Positions 32,194-42,665 of a stretch of 64,000 bases of DNA are shown piece after piece. The stretch comes from Hyphomicrobiales bacterium (lineage in GTDB: Bacteria > Pseudomonadota > Alphaproteobacteria > Rhizobiales > Rhizobiaceae), in assembly GCA_900471815.1 (NCBI GenBank), contig UICE01000003.1, forward strand, positions 1,015,558-1,079,557. Direction: 5' to 3'. Both the position numbers and the translations under genes were made by a program. Positions within the stretch are counted from its first letter, which is position 1. Each line of letters begins with the position of its first letter. A model generated the notes under the pieces. It searched no databases. It had not been told where the DNA came from and worked only from the letters and a program-made list of their open reading frames with translations.

Positions 32194-34011
32194 ATGATCA
32201 GGCAGAGTTTCAAGGTTTTGGCGTTGGCTTTCGCCTTTTTGGCGACAATAGCCACAGCAATAGCCGAGCCGAGTTATGGCCTTGCAATGCGGGGCGCACC
32301 CGCCCTGCCCGCTGACTATACGCATTTTCCTTACGCCAATCCTGATGCTCCCAAGGGAGGGTCTATAACCTATGGTGTGGTTGGTACATTCGACAGCCTG
32401 AATTCCTTTCTGGTCAAAAGCTTGCGAACGACGGCACGCGGTGTCTTCAACGATCCGCAGTTTGGAAACCTGGTTTACGAAACGCTGATGCAGCGGAGTG
32501 CCGATGAGCCTTTTACGCTTTACGGTTTGCTGGCGGAAAAAGTTGAAACCAATGACGAGCGGACATGGGTTGAGTTTACGCTCAATCCAAAAGCCAGATG
32601 GTCCGATGAAAAACCTGTCACCACAGATGACGTGATTTTCACGTTCGAGCTTCTCGCCGAAAAAGGCCTGCCGCAATATAAACAGCGCATGGATCGCATC
32701 GAAAAGATCGAGAAGATCGGGGAGCGCGGCATCAGGTTCACGTTCAACGATCAGGCTGACCGGGAATTTCCGCTGGTGCTTGGTTTAATGCCGGTTTTAC
32801 CGAAACACGCCATAGATCCAGAGAAATTCGACCAGTCTCCTTTGCGTATTCCGGTAGGCAGTGGCCCCTATATCATTTCTAAGGTTCAGCCAGGCCAGCG
32901 AATTATTTACAAGCGCAATACCGACTATTGGGCCGCCGATATACCCAGCAGACGTGGATTTAATAATTTCGATACAATTACTGTTGAGTATTTTCGAAAC
33001 GAGCAATCGCAATTCGAAGCCTTCAAGAAAGGTGTCTTCGACATTTTCATGGAGGGTGATCCCAATAAATGGGCCTCTTCGTATAATTTCCCTGCGTTTA
33101 AAGAAGGCCGTGTCGTCCAGGAGACGTTCGAAACTAAAGCACCGTCCAATATGTTCGGTTTTGTTTTCAATACGAGACGGGCCAAATTTGCTGATCGTGA
33201 TGTGCGCGCTGCCTTGGGATTGATGTTTGATTTTGAATGGACCAACCGAAATCTCTATGCGGATCGTTACAAGCGTCTTGCCAGCTTCTGGCAAGGATCG
33301 GATTTGTCGGCGTTGGGTGTCCCCGCCAATGAAGCAGAGCGGCAACTGCTAGCGCCTTATCCTGATGCCGTGGCACCTGACGTAATGGACGGCACCTATG
33401 TGCCCGCAAAGACAGATGGATCCGGACGCGACCGCAAGGAGATGAAGCGTGCTTTTGATATCCTGACGGATAAAGGCTTTTCCATCAAAGATGAGAAGAT
33501 GCAGGATGCCAAAGGTAATGTTCTTAGCTTCGAGATATTAACCAGGTCCGTGGCGGAAGAGCGTCTTGGACTTGCCTATAAGCGCACGCTCGAACGGCTG
33601 GGCATTGGAGTCACCATTCGCACTGTTGACGATGCGCAATACCAAAAGCGGCTCGAAACATTCGATTATGACATGATATTGGGCGCTTATTCCGGTTCAT
33701 TATCGCCTGGCTTTGAGCAATTCCGACGTTGGAGCAGCCAGTTCCGCGATATTAATGGCAGTTTCAATTACGCTGGCGTAGCCGATGCTGCAGTTGATGC
33801 TTTGATCGGCAAAATGCTTTCGGCGCGTAAGCAGAATGAGTTTGTCGATACAGTACGCGCGCTGGATCGAGTGCTCATGTCCGGAAATTATTTTGTACCG
33901 ATCTATTTTCAGCCATCACAGTGGGTGGCAAGATGGACTCATATCAAACATCCAGACAAGACATCGCTTAATGGCTACCAATTCACCACCTGGTGGTCAG
34001 ACAAAAAATAG
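32194..34011 (+). CDS. Extracellular solute-binding protein, YejA-like (peptide ABC type)
   Basis: A 605-aa family-5 solute-binding protein. The signal (LALAFAFLATIATAIA) ends near residue 24, and the mature start YGLAMRGAPALPADYTHFPY is typical of YejA. Late motifs YIKRPDK-like (HIKHPDKTSLNGY) and WWSDKK match the family end. YejABEF imports oligopeptides such as microcin C. No permease or ATPase genes lie nearby, so this copy must use components encoded elsewhere. ATG 32194 is favoured over 32131 because it begins the signal peptide directly. Confidence 0.88.
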   Translation: MIRQSFKVLALAFAFLATIATAIAEPSYGLAMRGAPALPADYTHFPYANPDAPKGGSITYGVVGTFDSLNSFLVKSLRTTARGVFNDPQFGNLVYETLMQRSADEPFTLYGLLAEKVETNDERTWVEFTLNPKARWSDEKPVTTDDVIFTFELLAEKGLPQYKQRMDRIEKIEKIGERGIRFTFNDQADREFPLVLGLMPVLPKHAIDPEKFDQSPLRIPVGSGPYIISKVQPGQRIIYKRNTDYWAADIPSRRGFNNFDTITVEYFRNEQSQFEAFKKGVFDIFMEGDPNKWASSYNFPAFKEGRVVQETFETKAPSNMFGFVFNTRRAKFADRDVRAALGLMFDFEWTNRNLYADRYKRLASFWQGSDLSALGVPANEAERQLLAPYPDAVAPDVMDGTYVPAKTDGSGRDRKEMKRAFDILTDKGFSIKDEKMQDAKGNVLSFEILTRSVAEERLGLAYKRTLERLGIGVTIRTVDDAQYQKRLETFDYDMILGAYSGSLSPGFEQFRRWSSQFRDINGSFNYAGVADAAVDALIGKMLSARKQNEFVDTVRALDRVLMSGNYFVPIYFQPSQWVARWTHIKHPDKTSLNGYQFTTWWSDKK

Positions 34012-34020
34012 GCCCCTATA

Positions 34021-34686
34021 ATGACCGAAAAGAAATTCATAATAGATGTTGTGTCCGACGTTGTTTGCCCATGGTGCTTTCTAGGTAGAAAGCGTCTGGA
34101 AAACGCCTTAGCAATGAACCCTGATATCGAGGCCACCGTGAATTGGCGGCCGTTTCAGCTTGATCCGACCATTCCGCGCCAAGGTAAGGATCGCAATCGA
34201 TATATGCAGGAGAAATTCGGCAGCTCCGACAAGATATTCGAAATCCATCAGCAACTGATTGAGCTTGGCAAGGAAGAAGGCATTGAGTTTGATTTTGAAG
34301 CGATCAAAATCAGCCCGAATACACTTGATGCGCATCGGCTGATCCGATGGGCATCGCAAGCCAAGCCCAATGTTCAGGATGCAGTGGTTGGAATTCTCTT
34401 TTCGTATTATTTCGAACAGGGAAAGGACATTGGTGATCGTCAGGTTCTGCTTGAAGCTGCTGAAGAAGCAGGCATGGATGTCGCCATTGTCGATAGCCTG
34501 CTTGCTACGGATGCTGACACTGTCGGTGTCCAACAGGAAATTGATACCGCCAATCAGGTGGGCGTGCGCGGCGTTCCCTGTTTTATTCTCGACCAGAAAT
34601 ATGCGGTCATGGGCGCGCAGTCAGCAGATGCGCTTGCCGATGCCATTCGCCAGACTGCCGATGGTTATGAGCCGCGTCCTGTTTGA
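34021..34686 (+). CDS. DsbA-family oxidoreductase (FrnE-like)
   Basis: A 221-aa thioredoxin-fold protein with a CPWC active site (DVVCPWCFLGRKRLENAL, Cys at 17 and 20). The helical insertion and the VRGVPCFI segment with cis-proline near residue 180 are typical of FrnE/2-hydroxychromene-isomerase-like DsbA proteins. No signal peptide, so it acts in the cytoplasm. Likely disulfide or dithiol exchange, possibly in stress. Nine bases follow the YejA gene; its stop abuts the mfd stop. Confidence 0.9.
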   Translation: MTEKKFIIDVVSDVVCPWCFLGRKRLENALAMNPDIEATVNWRPFQLDPTIPRQGKDRNRYMQEKFGSSDKIFEIHQQLIELGKEEGIEFDFEAIKISPNTLDAHRLIRWASQAKPNVQDAVVGILFSYYFEQGKDIGDRQVLLEAAEEAGMDVAIVDSLLATDADTVGVQQEIDTANQVGVRGVPCFILDQKYAVMGAQSADALADAIRQTADGYEPRPV

Positions 34687-37600
34687 TCAGGACGCCTCGG
34701 CCAATTTGGCAAGCTGGGTCATTACGACTGCCGCTCCGTTAAGCCGCTTCTCCGCCGTCGGCCAATCGCGAACAAAAACAACGCTCTGGTCGGGGCGAAT
34801 CTTCGCCATAGACCCCTGTTCGCCAATCATCTTCACCAAGGCAGCAGGGTTGTTGAACGTCTTGTTGCGGAACTGAATGACGACGCCCTTTGGTCCAGCA
34901 TCGACCTTTTCCACATTCGCCCGACGGCAAAGCGCTTTGATGTAAACGATTTTAAGCAGATGCTGGACCTCTTCCGGCAAGGGACCAAATCTGTCGATCA
35001 TCTCCGCACCGAAGCCGTCAATGTCCTGAAGTTCTTCGAGGTCTGCCAAACGGCGATAAAGGCCGAGGCGCAATTGCAGATCAGGAACATAGGTTTCCGG
35101 TATCATCACAGCAGTGCCTACAGCAATTTGCGGTGACCAATGTCCGTCTTCAACCTCACCTGTTCCCTTGATTTCGGCGACTGCCTCCTCAAGCATCTGC
35201 TGGTAAAGTTCGAAACCGACCTCACGAATATGGCCCGATTGTTCTTCGCCGAGCAGATTACCGGCTCCGCGGATGTCCATATCGTGGCTCGCAAGTTGAA
35301 AACCTGCGCCAAGCGTATCAAGAGATTGCAGAACTTTCAGTCTGCGATCCGCCATCTGGGTGAGAACCTTGTTTGCAGGTAGTGTGAACAAAGCATAGGC
35401 GCGCTGTTTCGATCGCCCCACACGCCCACGCAATTGGTAAAGCTGAGATAGGCCGAACATGTCGGCACGATGAATAATCAACGTGTTGGCAGTGGGAATA
35501 TCAAGCCCTGACTCAACGATCGTGGTCGATAGAAGCACATCATACTGGCCATCGTAGAATGCATTCATAATGTCATCGAGCTCGCCCGGTGCCATTTGCC
35601 CATGAGCCACAGCCACTTTGAGCTCCGGCACCTGTGCATCAAGGAACTCCTTGATTTCATTGAGATCCGAAATGCGCGGGCAGACGTAGAAGCTTTGCCC
35701 GCCACGATAGCGTTCGCGCAACAATGTCTCGCGAATAACGAGCGGATCGAAAGGCGAAACAAAGGTACGTACAGCCATGCGATCCACTGGCGGTGTCGTG
35801 ATAAGCGATAGCTCGCGAACGCCGGTCAAAGCCAACTGTAAAGTCCGCGGAATTGGTGTCGCAGACAAAGTGAGCACATGAACATCCGATTTCAGTTCTT
35901 TAAGCCGTTCCTTGTGTTTGACGCCGAAATGCTGCTCTTCATCAATAATCAGAAGGCCTAGATTCTTGAACTTGATGCCCTGCCCGAGCAGCGCATGCGT
36001 ACCAACCGCAATGTCGACCTGACCTTCGGCGATGCCTTTTTTGTTCTCGGCAAGCTCTTTCGAACCGACCAGTCGTGAGGCTTGCACAACATTGACTGGC
36101 AACCCCTGAAATCGGGACGTAAATGTCTTGAAATGCTGCCGGGACAGCAAGGTGGTAGGCACGACCACCGCGACCTGAACGCCGTTCAGCGCTGCTACAA
36201 AAGCTGCGCGCAGCGCCACTTCTGTTTTGCCGAATCCCACATCGCCGCAAATCAGGCGGTCCATCGGTTTTCCAAGCGATAGATCATCAATCACCGCATC
36301 TATCGCGCGGTCCTGGTCTTCGGTTTCGTCATAGGGGAAGCGAGCTGCGAACTCACCATAAAGACCCTCAGGTGGCAGTAATACCGGTGCGCCGCGCATT
36401 TGCCGTTCGGCAGCAATACGTATCAGATGCCCCGCAATATCGAGGAGACGCTTCTTGAGCTTGGCTTTACGGGCTTGCCATGCGCCGCCGCCGAGCTTGT
36501 CCAGAATGGCAGTCGATGTCTCCGAGCCGAACCGCGATAGAAGCTCGATGTTTTCAACAGGTAGAAAAAGCCGATCATCACCAGCATAATGCAGTTCCAG
36601 ACAGTCATGTGGCGCCCCCGCTGCCGTAATCGTACGCAAGCCGATGAAGCGGCCGATACCGTGGTCAACGTGAACGACAATGTCTCCGGCATTCAGGGCA
36701 GCAACTTCGCTGATAAAGTCCCGGTCCCGCTTACGCCGCTTGGAATGGCGAATGAGACGATCACCAAGAATATCCTGTTCGGCGACAACAACGAGCTCGC
36801 CTGCATTGAATCCAGTTTCAAGCGACAAGACGCCTGCTGTAACTTTGTCGCGAGCAAGCGCTTTAACGGTGCGCAAATCTTCGACCAACTCGATCTTCTC
36901 AAGACCATGCTCGCTCAGAACTTGAACGAGCCTGTCCCGCGTTCCCTCGCTCCATGCAGCAACAAGAACTTTCTTACCGGCAGCACGTTCATCGGAAATG
37001 TGCTTGACCACACTGTCAAAGACGTTGGTATCCTTGGCGGTTCGTTCTTCTACAAAAGTACGTCCGCGATGCACACCCGCGTGAATCGTCGAGCGCCCCG
37101 TTACAAATGGCGCATCAAATGGAGTAAAGTCTATCTTTAGTCCTGAACTAAGTGCTGCTGCTTCAACCTGGTCCGGCGTTAGATAGAGCGTTTCCGGTTC
37201 AACAGGTTTGTATGGAATTGTATCGCCCGGTTCCTTGCCATCGGACTGCCGCTTGCGGGCTTCATAGTGATCGACCACCATTTTGTGGCGCTCAGCCATG
37301 GATTCATGTGCAAGATGATCGAACACAACGGGCATATCGCCTGCATGGTCGAAAACGGTTTCGAGGTTATCGTAAAATAACGGCAACCAATGCTCCATGC
37401 CCGCGAAACGGCGGCCCTCCGAAATCGACTGATAGAGCGCGTCATCACGTGACGGTGCGCCGAATTTTAGAACATACTGAGTGCGAAAGTGGCTGATGAT
37501 CTCAGGCGACAGCGTAATTTCGCTCATCGGCTGCATCGAAAATTCAGTTTTCTGGCTGGATGTACGTTGCGACGCGGGATCGAATGTGCGGATCGTTTCG

Positions 37601-38187
37601 AGCGTATCGCCGAAAAAATCCAGACGAAGCGGCTCTTCGGCGCCCGGTGCGAAGAGGTCCAATATGCCGCCGCGTACCGCATATTCACCAACATCACGAA
37701 CTGTCGGAACACGCTCAAAACCATTGCTTTCAAGGCGTTGCACGAGAGAGTTCATATCGATTCTATTGCCTGGCTTTGCCAGAAATAGCTGTTTGCTGAG
37801 TATTTCTCGTGGCGGAAGTTTTTGCAGGACCGAATTGGCAGTCGCCAGAATTACGCCCGGATGCTTGCCCTGCCGCATGGCAGCAAGGCCAGCAAGTGCG
37901 CTCAGACGGCGAGCAGAGGTATCCGCCCCGGGGGAAACGCGATCATAGGGAAGGCAATCCCACGCAGGAAGTTGCAACACTGGCAATTCCGGCGAGACAA
38001 ATCCCAATACCTGCTCAATATCCGCAATACGTTGTCCATCACGCGCGATGAAAAGCACGGGTCCACCGGCCCCCGCTTCCGCAACGACCTTTGCCAGAGC
38101 GAATGCCTCATAACCATCGACAACGCCGTCAACAACAATGTGTCCACGTGCATCAGGTTTCAGTCCGAGTTTGGTAAAAGCAGTCAT
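34687..38187 (-). CDS. mfd: Transcription-repair coupling factor Mfd
   Basis: A 1166-aa SF2 translocase, full length. The N-terminal UvrB-homology region, the CarD/RID domain (GDIVVHVDHGIGRF near residue 505) and the motor (GDVGFGKTEVALRAA near residue 645; IIDEEQHFGVKH near 740; SGLDIPTANTLI near 900; QLRGRVGRS) are in order. The C-terminal TRCF domain follows (about 1000-1120). Mfd removes stalled RNA polymerase and recruits UvrA. It overlaps nothing but shares a zero gap with the FrnE gene. sdhE is just upstream. Confidence 0.97.
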   Translation of the reverse strand: MTAFTKLGLKPDARGHIVVDGVVDGYEAFALAKVVAEAGAGGPVLFIARDGQRIADIEQVLGFVSPELPVLQLPAWDCLPYDRVSPGADTSARRLSALAGLAAMRQGKHPGVILATANSVLQKLPPREILSKQLFLAKPGNRIDMNSLVQRLESNGFERVPTVRDVGEYAVRGGILDLFAPGAEEPLRLDFFGDTLETIRTFDPASQRTSSQKTEFSMQPMSEITLSPEIISHFRTQYVLKFGAPSRDDALYQSISEGRRFAGMEHWLPLFYDNLETVFDHAGDMPVVFDHLAHESMAERHKMVVDHYEARKRQSDGKEPGDTIPYKPVEPETLYLTPDQVEAAALSSGLKIDFTPFDAPFVTGRSTIHAGVHRGRTFVEERTAKDTNVFDSVVKHISDERAAGKKVLVAAWSEGTRDRLVQVLSEHGLEKIELVEDLRTVKALARDKVTAGVLSLETGFNAGELVVVAEQDILGDRLIRHSKRRKRDRDFISEVAALNAGDIVVHVDHGIGRFIGLRTITAAGAPHDCLELHYAGDDRLFLPVENIELLSRFGSETSTAILDKLGGGAWQARKAKLKKRLLDIAGHLIRIAAERQMRGAPVLLPPEGLYGEFAARFPYDETEDQDRAIDAVIDDLSLGKPMDRLICGDVGFGKTEVALRAAFVAALNGVQVAVVVPTTLLSRQHFKTFTSRFQGLPVNVVQASRLVGSKELAENKKGIAEGQVDIAVGTHALLGQGIKFKNLGLLIIDEEQHFGVKHKERLKELKSDVHVLTLSATPIPRTLQLALTGVRELSLITTPPVDRMAVRTFVSPFDPLVIRETLLRERYRGGQSFYVCPRISDLNEIKEFLDAQVPELKVAVAHGQMAPGELDDIMNAFYDGQYDVLLSTTIVESGLDIPTANTLIIHRADMFGLSQLYQLRGRVGRSKQRAYALFTLPANKVLTQMADRRLKVLQSLDTLGAGFQLASHDMDIRGAGNLLGEEQSGHIREVGFELYQQMLEEAVAEIKGTGEVEDGHWSPQIAVGTAVMIPETYVPDLQLRLGLYRRLADLEELQDIDGFGAEMIDRFGPLPEEVQHLLKIVYIKALCRRANVEKVDAGPKGVVIQFRNKTFNNPAALVKMIGEQGSMAKIRPDQSVVFVRDWPTAEKRLNGAAVVMTQLAKLAEAS

Positions 38188-38231
38188 TTCGATTTCAGGA
38201 TTTCATTTCGGAGTCAGGCCTTGGCACGACC

Positions 38232-38519
38232 TCAATATTTCAGATTATGGCGAGAGGCGACAACCTTGTGAAAAATCGGCGTGTCGAATTCGGCGGGTAC
38301 TTCTGCTTCGCCTGTCACCCATTTTAGCAGGTCACGGTCCAGCGCTTCCATGAGAGACTCATATTGGTCAAGTTCTTCTTCAGACAAGCTGTCAATGTTG
38401 GCGTCGGCAAATTGACCTAGAATCAGATCCATTTCACGCATTCCGCGATGCCAGCAGCGAAAAAGTATCCGTCTTTGCCTTGGTGGCAAGTCAGCGGTTG
38501 TGCGACTGCTTCCAGTCAT
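38232..38519 (-). CDS. sdhE: FAD assembly factor SdhE
   Basis: A 95-aa SdhE/SDH5 protein that promotes covalent FAD attachment to succinate dehydrogenase. The RGMRE signature (RCWHRGMREMDLILGQFAD, about residues 22-40) provides the conserved RGxxE. DQYESLMEALDRDLLKWVTG is the second conserved helix. ATG 38519 is chosen; the longer frame (38591) has no support. It lies between the divergent recG and mfd, the usual rhizobial order. Confidence 0.92.
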   Translation of the reverse strand: MTGSSRTTADLPPRQRRILFRCWHRGMREMDLILGQFADANIDSLSEEELDQYESLMEALDRDLLKWVTGEAEVPAEFDTPIFHKVVASRHNLKY

Positions 38520-38634
38520 GAGCAAGCTCCGTTTGTAATATTCAAGGCACCGATCAACTGATGCGGCTGGGTATAGCCTGCCTTGTGGCATCTGTCAGCC
38601 TTGCAACGCAAATCGAACGCGTTAAACGTTACAT

Positions 38635-40743
38635 ATGCGTCCTTCCCTGCTTGATCCTTTATTCGCCTCGGTTCGTTCGCTTTCGGGTATTGGCCCGAAA
38701 GTATCCGTCCTTTTGGGGACATTGCTCGGAACACAGCCGCCGGGAGCCGAGCCGCGTGTCGGCAATCTTGTGTACTTGCCGCCCCATAGCGTCATAGATC
38801 GTCGTAATCGTCCCGGCATCGCCTATGCGCCCGAAGGTGCGATTGTGACCCTTGAAGTCCGCATCGACCGCCACCAGCCAGCGCCAAGCGGTCGCAGCAA
38901 CGTCCCCCATCGCGTTTACGCCCATGATGATACAGGTGAAATCAGCCTGACATTTTTTCATGCAAAGCAAGCCTGGCTGGAAAAAGTCATGCCTGTTGGT
39001 GAAACAATTATCGTTTCCGGCACCATGGAATGGTTCAACGGACGACCGACGATGGTCCATCCGGATCATATTGCAAGTTTGGAGGATGCGGCTTCACTTC
39101 CATTGGTTGAGCCGATCTACCCACTGACAGCCGGATTGTCACCCAAAGTCCTGGCAAGAAGCGTTCAGGAGGCACTCGGCAAAACGCCAGACATGCCCGA
39201 ATGGATTGATCCACCCATCATTGAAAAATACAATTTGCCCTCCCACCGCCAGGCTTTGCAAACGCTGCATAATCCGCAAGACCCAAGTGATATCGCGCTT
39301 GATCACCCCGCAAGGCAGCGGCTAGCCTATGATGAGTTTCTGGCCGGGCAATTGGCGCTTGCTCTGGTTCGTATGAAAACGCGCCGGCTTTCCGGTCGCA
39401 AGCTTGAGGGAGACGGTCATCTCAAGGCGAAGATCATCGCTGCACTTCCCTATAAGCTGACCAATAGTCAACAACAGGCAATCGAGGAAATCATAACCGA
39501 TCTGCGTGCGCCGGACCGCATGCTGCGGCTGTTGCAAGGCGATGTTGGTTCCGGCAAAACTATTGTTGGTCTGCTGGCCATGGCTCATGCAGCAGAGGCT
39601 GGCGGCCAGTCAGCGCTCATGGTGCCAACGGAGGTTCTTGCCCGGCAGCACTTTGCAACAATTTCTCCCTTCGCGCAAAAGGCCGGGCTGCGGGTTGCAT
39701 TGTTGACGGGGCGCGAAAAGGGCCGCGAACGGGAGGAGATTCTTGAGGGACTAAGAACCGGCGCGATCCATATTATCGTTGGAACGCACGCGCTCTTCCA
39801 GGAAAAGGTCAATTATCACGATCTGGTATTGGTGATTGTCGATGAACAGCATCGTTTTGGAGTGCACCAGCGCCTGCTTTTGACATCCAAAGGCACTGCC
39901 CCTGACATGTTGGTTATGACAGCAACTCCAATTCCACGTACCTTGGTACTCACCGCATTTGGCGATATGGATGTGTCAAAACTGACGGAAAAGCCTGCTG
40001 GACGCCGCCCGATTACCACAGCAATCCTGCCGATGGAGCGGTTGAGCCAACTTGTCGAACGCATGCGTACAGCCATCAATGAGGGGCAGAAGATTTATTG
40101 GATCTGTCCTTTGGTGGAAGAATCCGAATTGGTCGATCTTGTTTCTGCCGAGGAACGCTTTCAATCTTTGCAGCCACTGTTGGGCAGTCGCATCGGGCTG
40201 GTTCACGGCCGAATGAGCGGTGCCGAAAAAGATGCGGCAATGGCTGCTTTCAAGAGTGGTGAAACGCGGTTGCTTGTTGCCACTACCGTCATTGAAGTCG
40301 GGGTTGATGTTCCCGATGCAACCATTATCGTTATCGAGCATGCAGAACGCTTTGGCCTCGCGCAATTACATCAGCTACGGGGGCGTGTTGGTCGTGGAGA
40401 CAAGCCTTCCACCTGTCTTTTGATCTACAAAGGCCCGCTTGGCGAGGTCGCGCAAGCACGCTTGAAGATCATGCGCGAGACTGAAGATGGCTTCCGTATT
40501 GCGGAAGAAGACCTGAAATTACGCGGTGAAGGTGAACTTCTAGGTACACGTCAATCCGGCGTACCCGGCTTCCGGCTTGCAAATATCGAAGCGCATGCGG
40601 AGTTTCTTGAAGTCGCCCGCAAGGATGCGCGCTATATTCTGACGCGAGACCCGGAACTGCAGAGCGCGCGCGGCGAGGCCCTACGCGTTCTGCTATATCT
40701 TTTTGAGCGAGACGAAGCAGTCAGGCTGCTTCGCGCTGGCTAA
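38635..40743 (+). CDS. recG: ATP-dependent DNA helicase RecG
   Basis: A 702-aa replication-fork remodelling helicase. The N-terminal wedge (OB) domain spans roughly 30-170. The motor has Walker A GDVGSGKT at about residue 302, DEQHRFGVHQR at about 403, TATPIPRTL, and TTVIEVGVDVPDA with HQLRGRVGRG late. The C-terminal LGTRQSGVPGFRLAN is the RecG hook. It converges on glmS with stop codons directly adjacent (40743/40744). Start ATG 38635. Confidence 0.97.
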   Translation: MRPSLLDPLFASVRSLSGIGPKVSVLLGTLLGTQPPGAEPRVGNLVYLPPHSVIDRRNRPGIAYAPEGAIVTLEVRIDRHQPAPSGRSNVPHRVYAHDDTGEISLTFFHAKQAWLEKVMPVGETIIVSGTMEWFNGRPTMVHPDHIASLEDAASLPLVEPIYPLTAGLSPKVLARSVQEALGKTPDMPEWIDPPIIEKYNLPSHRQALQTLHNPQDPSDIALDHPARQRLAYDEFLAGQLALALVRMKTRRLSGRKLEGDGHLKAKIIAALPYKLTNSQQQAIEEIITDLRAPDRMLRLLQGDVGSGKTIVGLLAMAHAAEAGGQSALMVPTEVLARQHFATISPFAQKAGLRVALLTGREKGREREEILEGLRTGAIHIIVGTHALFQEKVNYHDLVLVIVDEQHRFGVHQRLLLTSKGTAPDMLVMTATPIPRTLVLTAFGDMDVSKLTEKPAGRRPITTAILPMERLSQLVERMRTAINEGQKIYWICPLVEESELVDLVSAEERFQSLQPLLGSRIGLVHGRMSGAEKDAAMAAFKSGETRLLVATTVIEVGVDVPDATIIVIEHAERFGLAQLHQLRGRVGRGDKPSTCLLIYKGPLGEVAQARLKIMRETEDGFRIAEEDLKLRGEGELLGTRQSGVPGFRLANIEAHAEFLEVARKDARYILTRDPELQSARGEALRVLLYLFERDEAVRLLRAG

Positions 40744-42567
40744 TCATTCCACTGTGACCGATTTGGCTAGGTTGCGTGGCTGATCAACATCCGTTCCCAT
40801 GAAAACGGCTGTGTAATAGGCCAGCATCTGGATCGGCAGCGTATAAATGATCGGCATGATAATCTCCGGCATGTCCGGCAGGACAATCGTATGCCAGGTT
40901 TTCAAACTATTGGCAGCCGCACCTTTTTCGTCAGTAATGAGAATGATCTTGCCGCCGCGCGCTGCTGCTTCCTGCATGTTGGATATGGTTTTTTCAAACC
41001 AACGATCATGTGGAGCAATGACAATGACCGGCATCGATTCATCAATCAGCGCGATTGGTCCATGCTTTAATTCACCTGCGGCATAGCCTTCTGCGTGAAT
41101 ATAGGAAATTTCCTTGAGCTTCAGCGCTCCTTCAAGAGCCAATGGATAATTCGTGCCACGGCCCAGATAAAGCGCATGCTTGACCTGGCTGAGTTCACGG
41201 CTGATCCCCTCGATCTGGCTCTCAAGTTTCAATGCCTGGGTGGCATAACGTGGGATCTCGGATAGCTCACGCACAAGCTGGCGTTCTTCCTGATCGGTGA
41301 TGGTCCCTCGCATTTTGCCAGCAGCGACGGCAAGGGAGGCCAGAACAGAAAGCTGGCATGTAAACGCCTTGGTGGATGCGACACCCACCTCTGGTCCGGC
41401 AAGAGTCGGGAAAATTGTGTCTGACTCACGCGCCATCGTCGATTCTTTGACATTGACGATGGTGCTGACTGTGAGGCCCTGCTCCTTGCAATAACGCAAC
41501 GAGGCCAGCGTATCGGCTGTTTCTCCCGACTGCGAAACAAACAGAGCAAGACTGTCTTTCGACAGCGGCATTTCGCGGTAGCGGAACTCAGAAGCAACGT
41601 CGATATCTACCGGTAACCTTGCAATGCGTTCAAACCAGTATTTACCAACGAGACCGGCATAAAAAGCAGTGCCGCAAGCCGAAGCTGCAATCCGGTCGAC
41701 TTTTGCAAAATCAATCGGCGCGGCATCGGCCCGAATGGTTCCGTTGGCAAAATCCAGATAGTTGGCAAGCGTGTGAGAAATAACTTCCGGCTGCTCATGG
41801 ATTTCCTTTTCCATGAAATGTCTGTGATTGCCCTTGCTGACCAAAAATGCCGAGCCGGCGGATTTTTGCATGGCTCTATGCACTGTTGCGCCGGACTCAT
41901 CGTAGATCGTCACGCCGTTACGGGTCAAAACTGCCCAATCACCATCTTCAAGATAGGATAGATTATCCGTGAAGGGCGCAAGCGCTATAGCATCGGAACC
42001 CAAGTACATTTCGCCTTGCCCGTACCCTACGGCAAGCGGCGGCCCGTTGCGGGCTGCAATCAGCAAATCCTCCTGTCCCTTGAACATGATGGCGATTGCA
42101 AAAGCGCCCCGCAACAAGGGCAGTGACTCACGAACAGCTTCGATCGGGGCAAGGCCACGATCTAAAGCACGCGTCACCAGATGGGCGACAGTTTCTGTGT
42201 CTGTTTCCGTTTCGAAAACATAGCCGTCAGCTTCCAGCATGGAGCGAAGCTCAGCAAAGTTTTCGATAATCCCATTGTGAATGACAGCAAGGCGCGGCGT
42301 TGTATGTGGATGAGCATTGCGGACGATCGGCGCGCCGTGCGTGGCCCAACGCGTATGGCCAATACCAATTGTTCCGCCAAGCGGGTTTTCTTTGAGCAGG
42401 TTGTCGAGGTTTATAAGCTTGCCTTCGGCCCGGCGACGGTCAAGCAGGCCATTTTCCAACGTTGCCACACCAGCAGAATCGTAACCACGATATTCGAGCC
42501 GCTTGAGCGCATCGACCAGAAGGGGGGCAACCTGTTCCCGTCCGATTATTCCTACAATTCCGCACAT
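40744..42567 (-). CDS. glmS: Glucosamine-fructose-6-phosphate aminotransferase
   Basis: A 607-aa enzyme making glucosamine-6-phosphate from fructose-6-phosphate and glutamine, the first step to UDP-GlcNAc for peptidoglycan and LPS. The N-terminal Ntn glutaminase begins MCGIVGIIG with Cys2 as nucleophile. Two SIS isomerase domains follow (SQSGETADTLASLRY; ALEGALKLKEISYIHAEGY). The C-terminal DQPRNLAKSVTVE is canonical. glmU lies 98 bp upstream on the same strand, so both enzymes of the pathway are co-oriented. Confidence 0.97.
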   Translation of the reverse strand: MCGIVGIIGREQVAPLLVDALKRLEYRGYDSAGVATLENGLLDRRRAEGKLINLDNLLKENPLGGTIGIGHTRWATHGAPIVRNAHPHTTPRLAVIHNGIIENFAELRSMLEADGYVFETETDTETVAHLVTRALDRGLAPIEAVRESLPLLRGAFAIAIMFKGQEDLLIAARNGPPLAVGYGQGEMYLGSDAIALAPFTDNLSYLEDGDWAVLTRNGVTIYDESGATVHRAMQKSAGSAFLVSKGNHRHFMEKEIHEQPEVISHTLANYLDFANGTIRADAAPIDFAKVDRIAASACGTAFYAGLVGKYWFERIARLPVDIDVASEFRYREMPLSKDSLALFVSQSGETADTLASLRYCKEQGLTVSTIVNVKESTMARESDTIFPTLAGPEVGVASTKAFTCQLSVLASLAVAAGKMRGTITDQEERQLVRELSEIPRYATQALKLESQIEGISRELSQVKHALYLGRGTNYPLALEGALKLKEISYIHAEGYAAGELKHGPIALIDESMPVIVIAPHDRWFEKTISNMQEAAARGGKIILITDEKGAAANSLKTWHTIVLPDMPEIIMPIIYTLPIQMLAYYTAVFMGTDVDQPRNLAKSVTVE

Positions 42568-42665
42568 ATAAAACTCCGATGCCTCAATTTACCATTTCTG
42601 CCTATGACGCGTCGCCATGGCAGAAAGCCTATTACCTAACCCTTGCATGATTTAAAGGGACTGCC

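Noticed and set aside
36589-37140. 183-aa plus-strand frame inside mfd
   Set aside because: Antisense to a full-length Mfd with all motifs.
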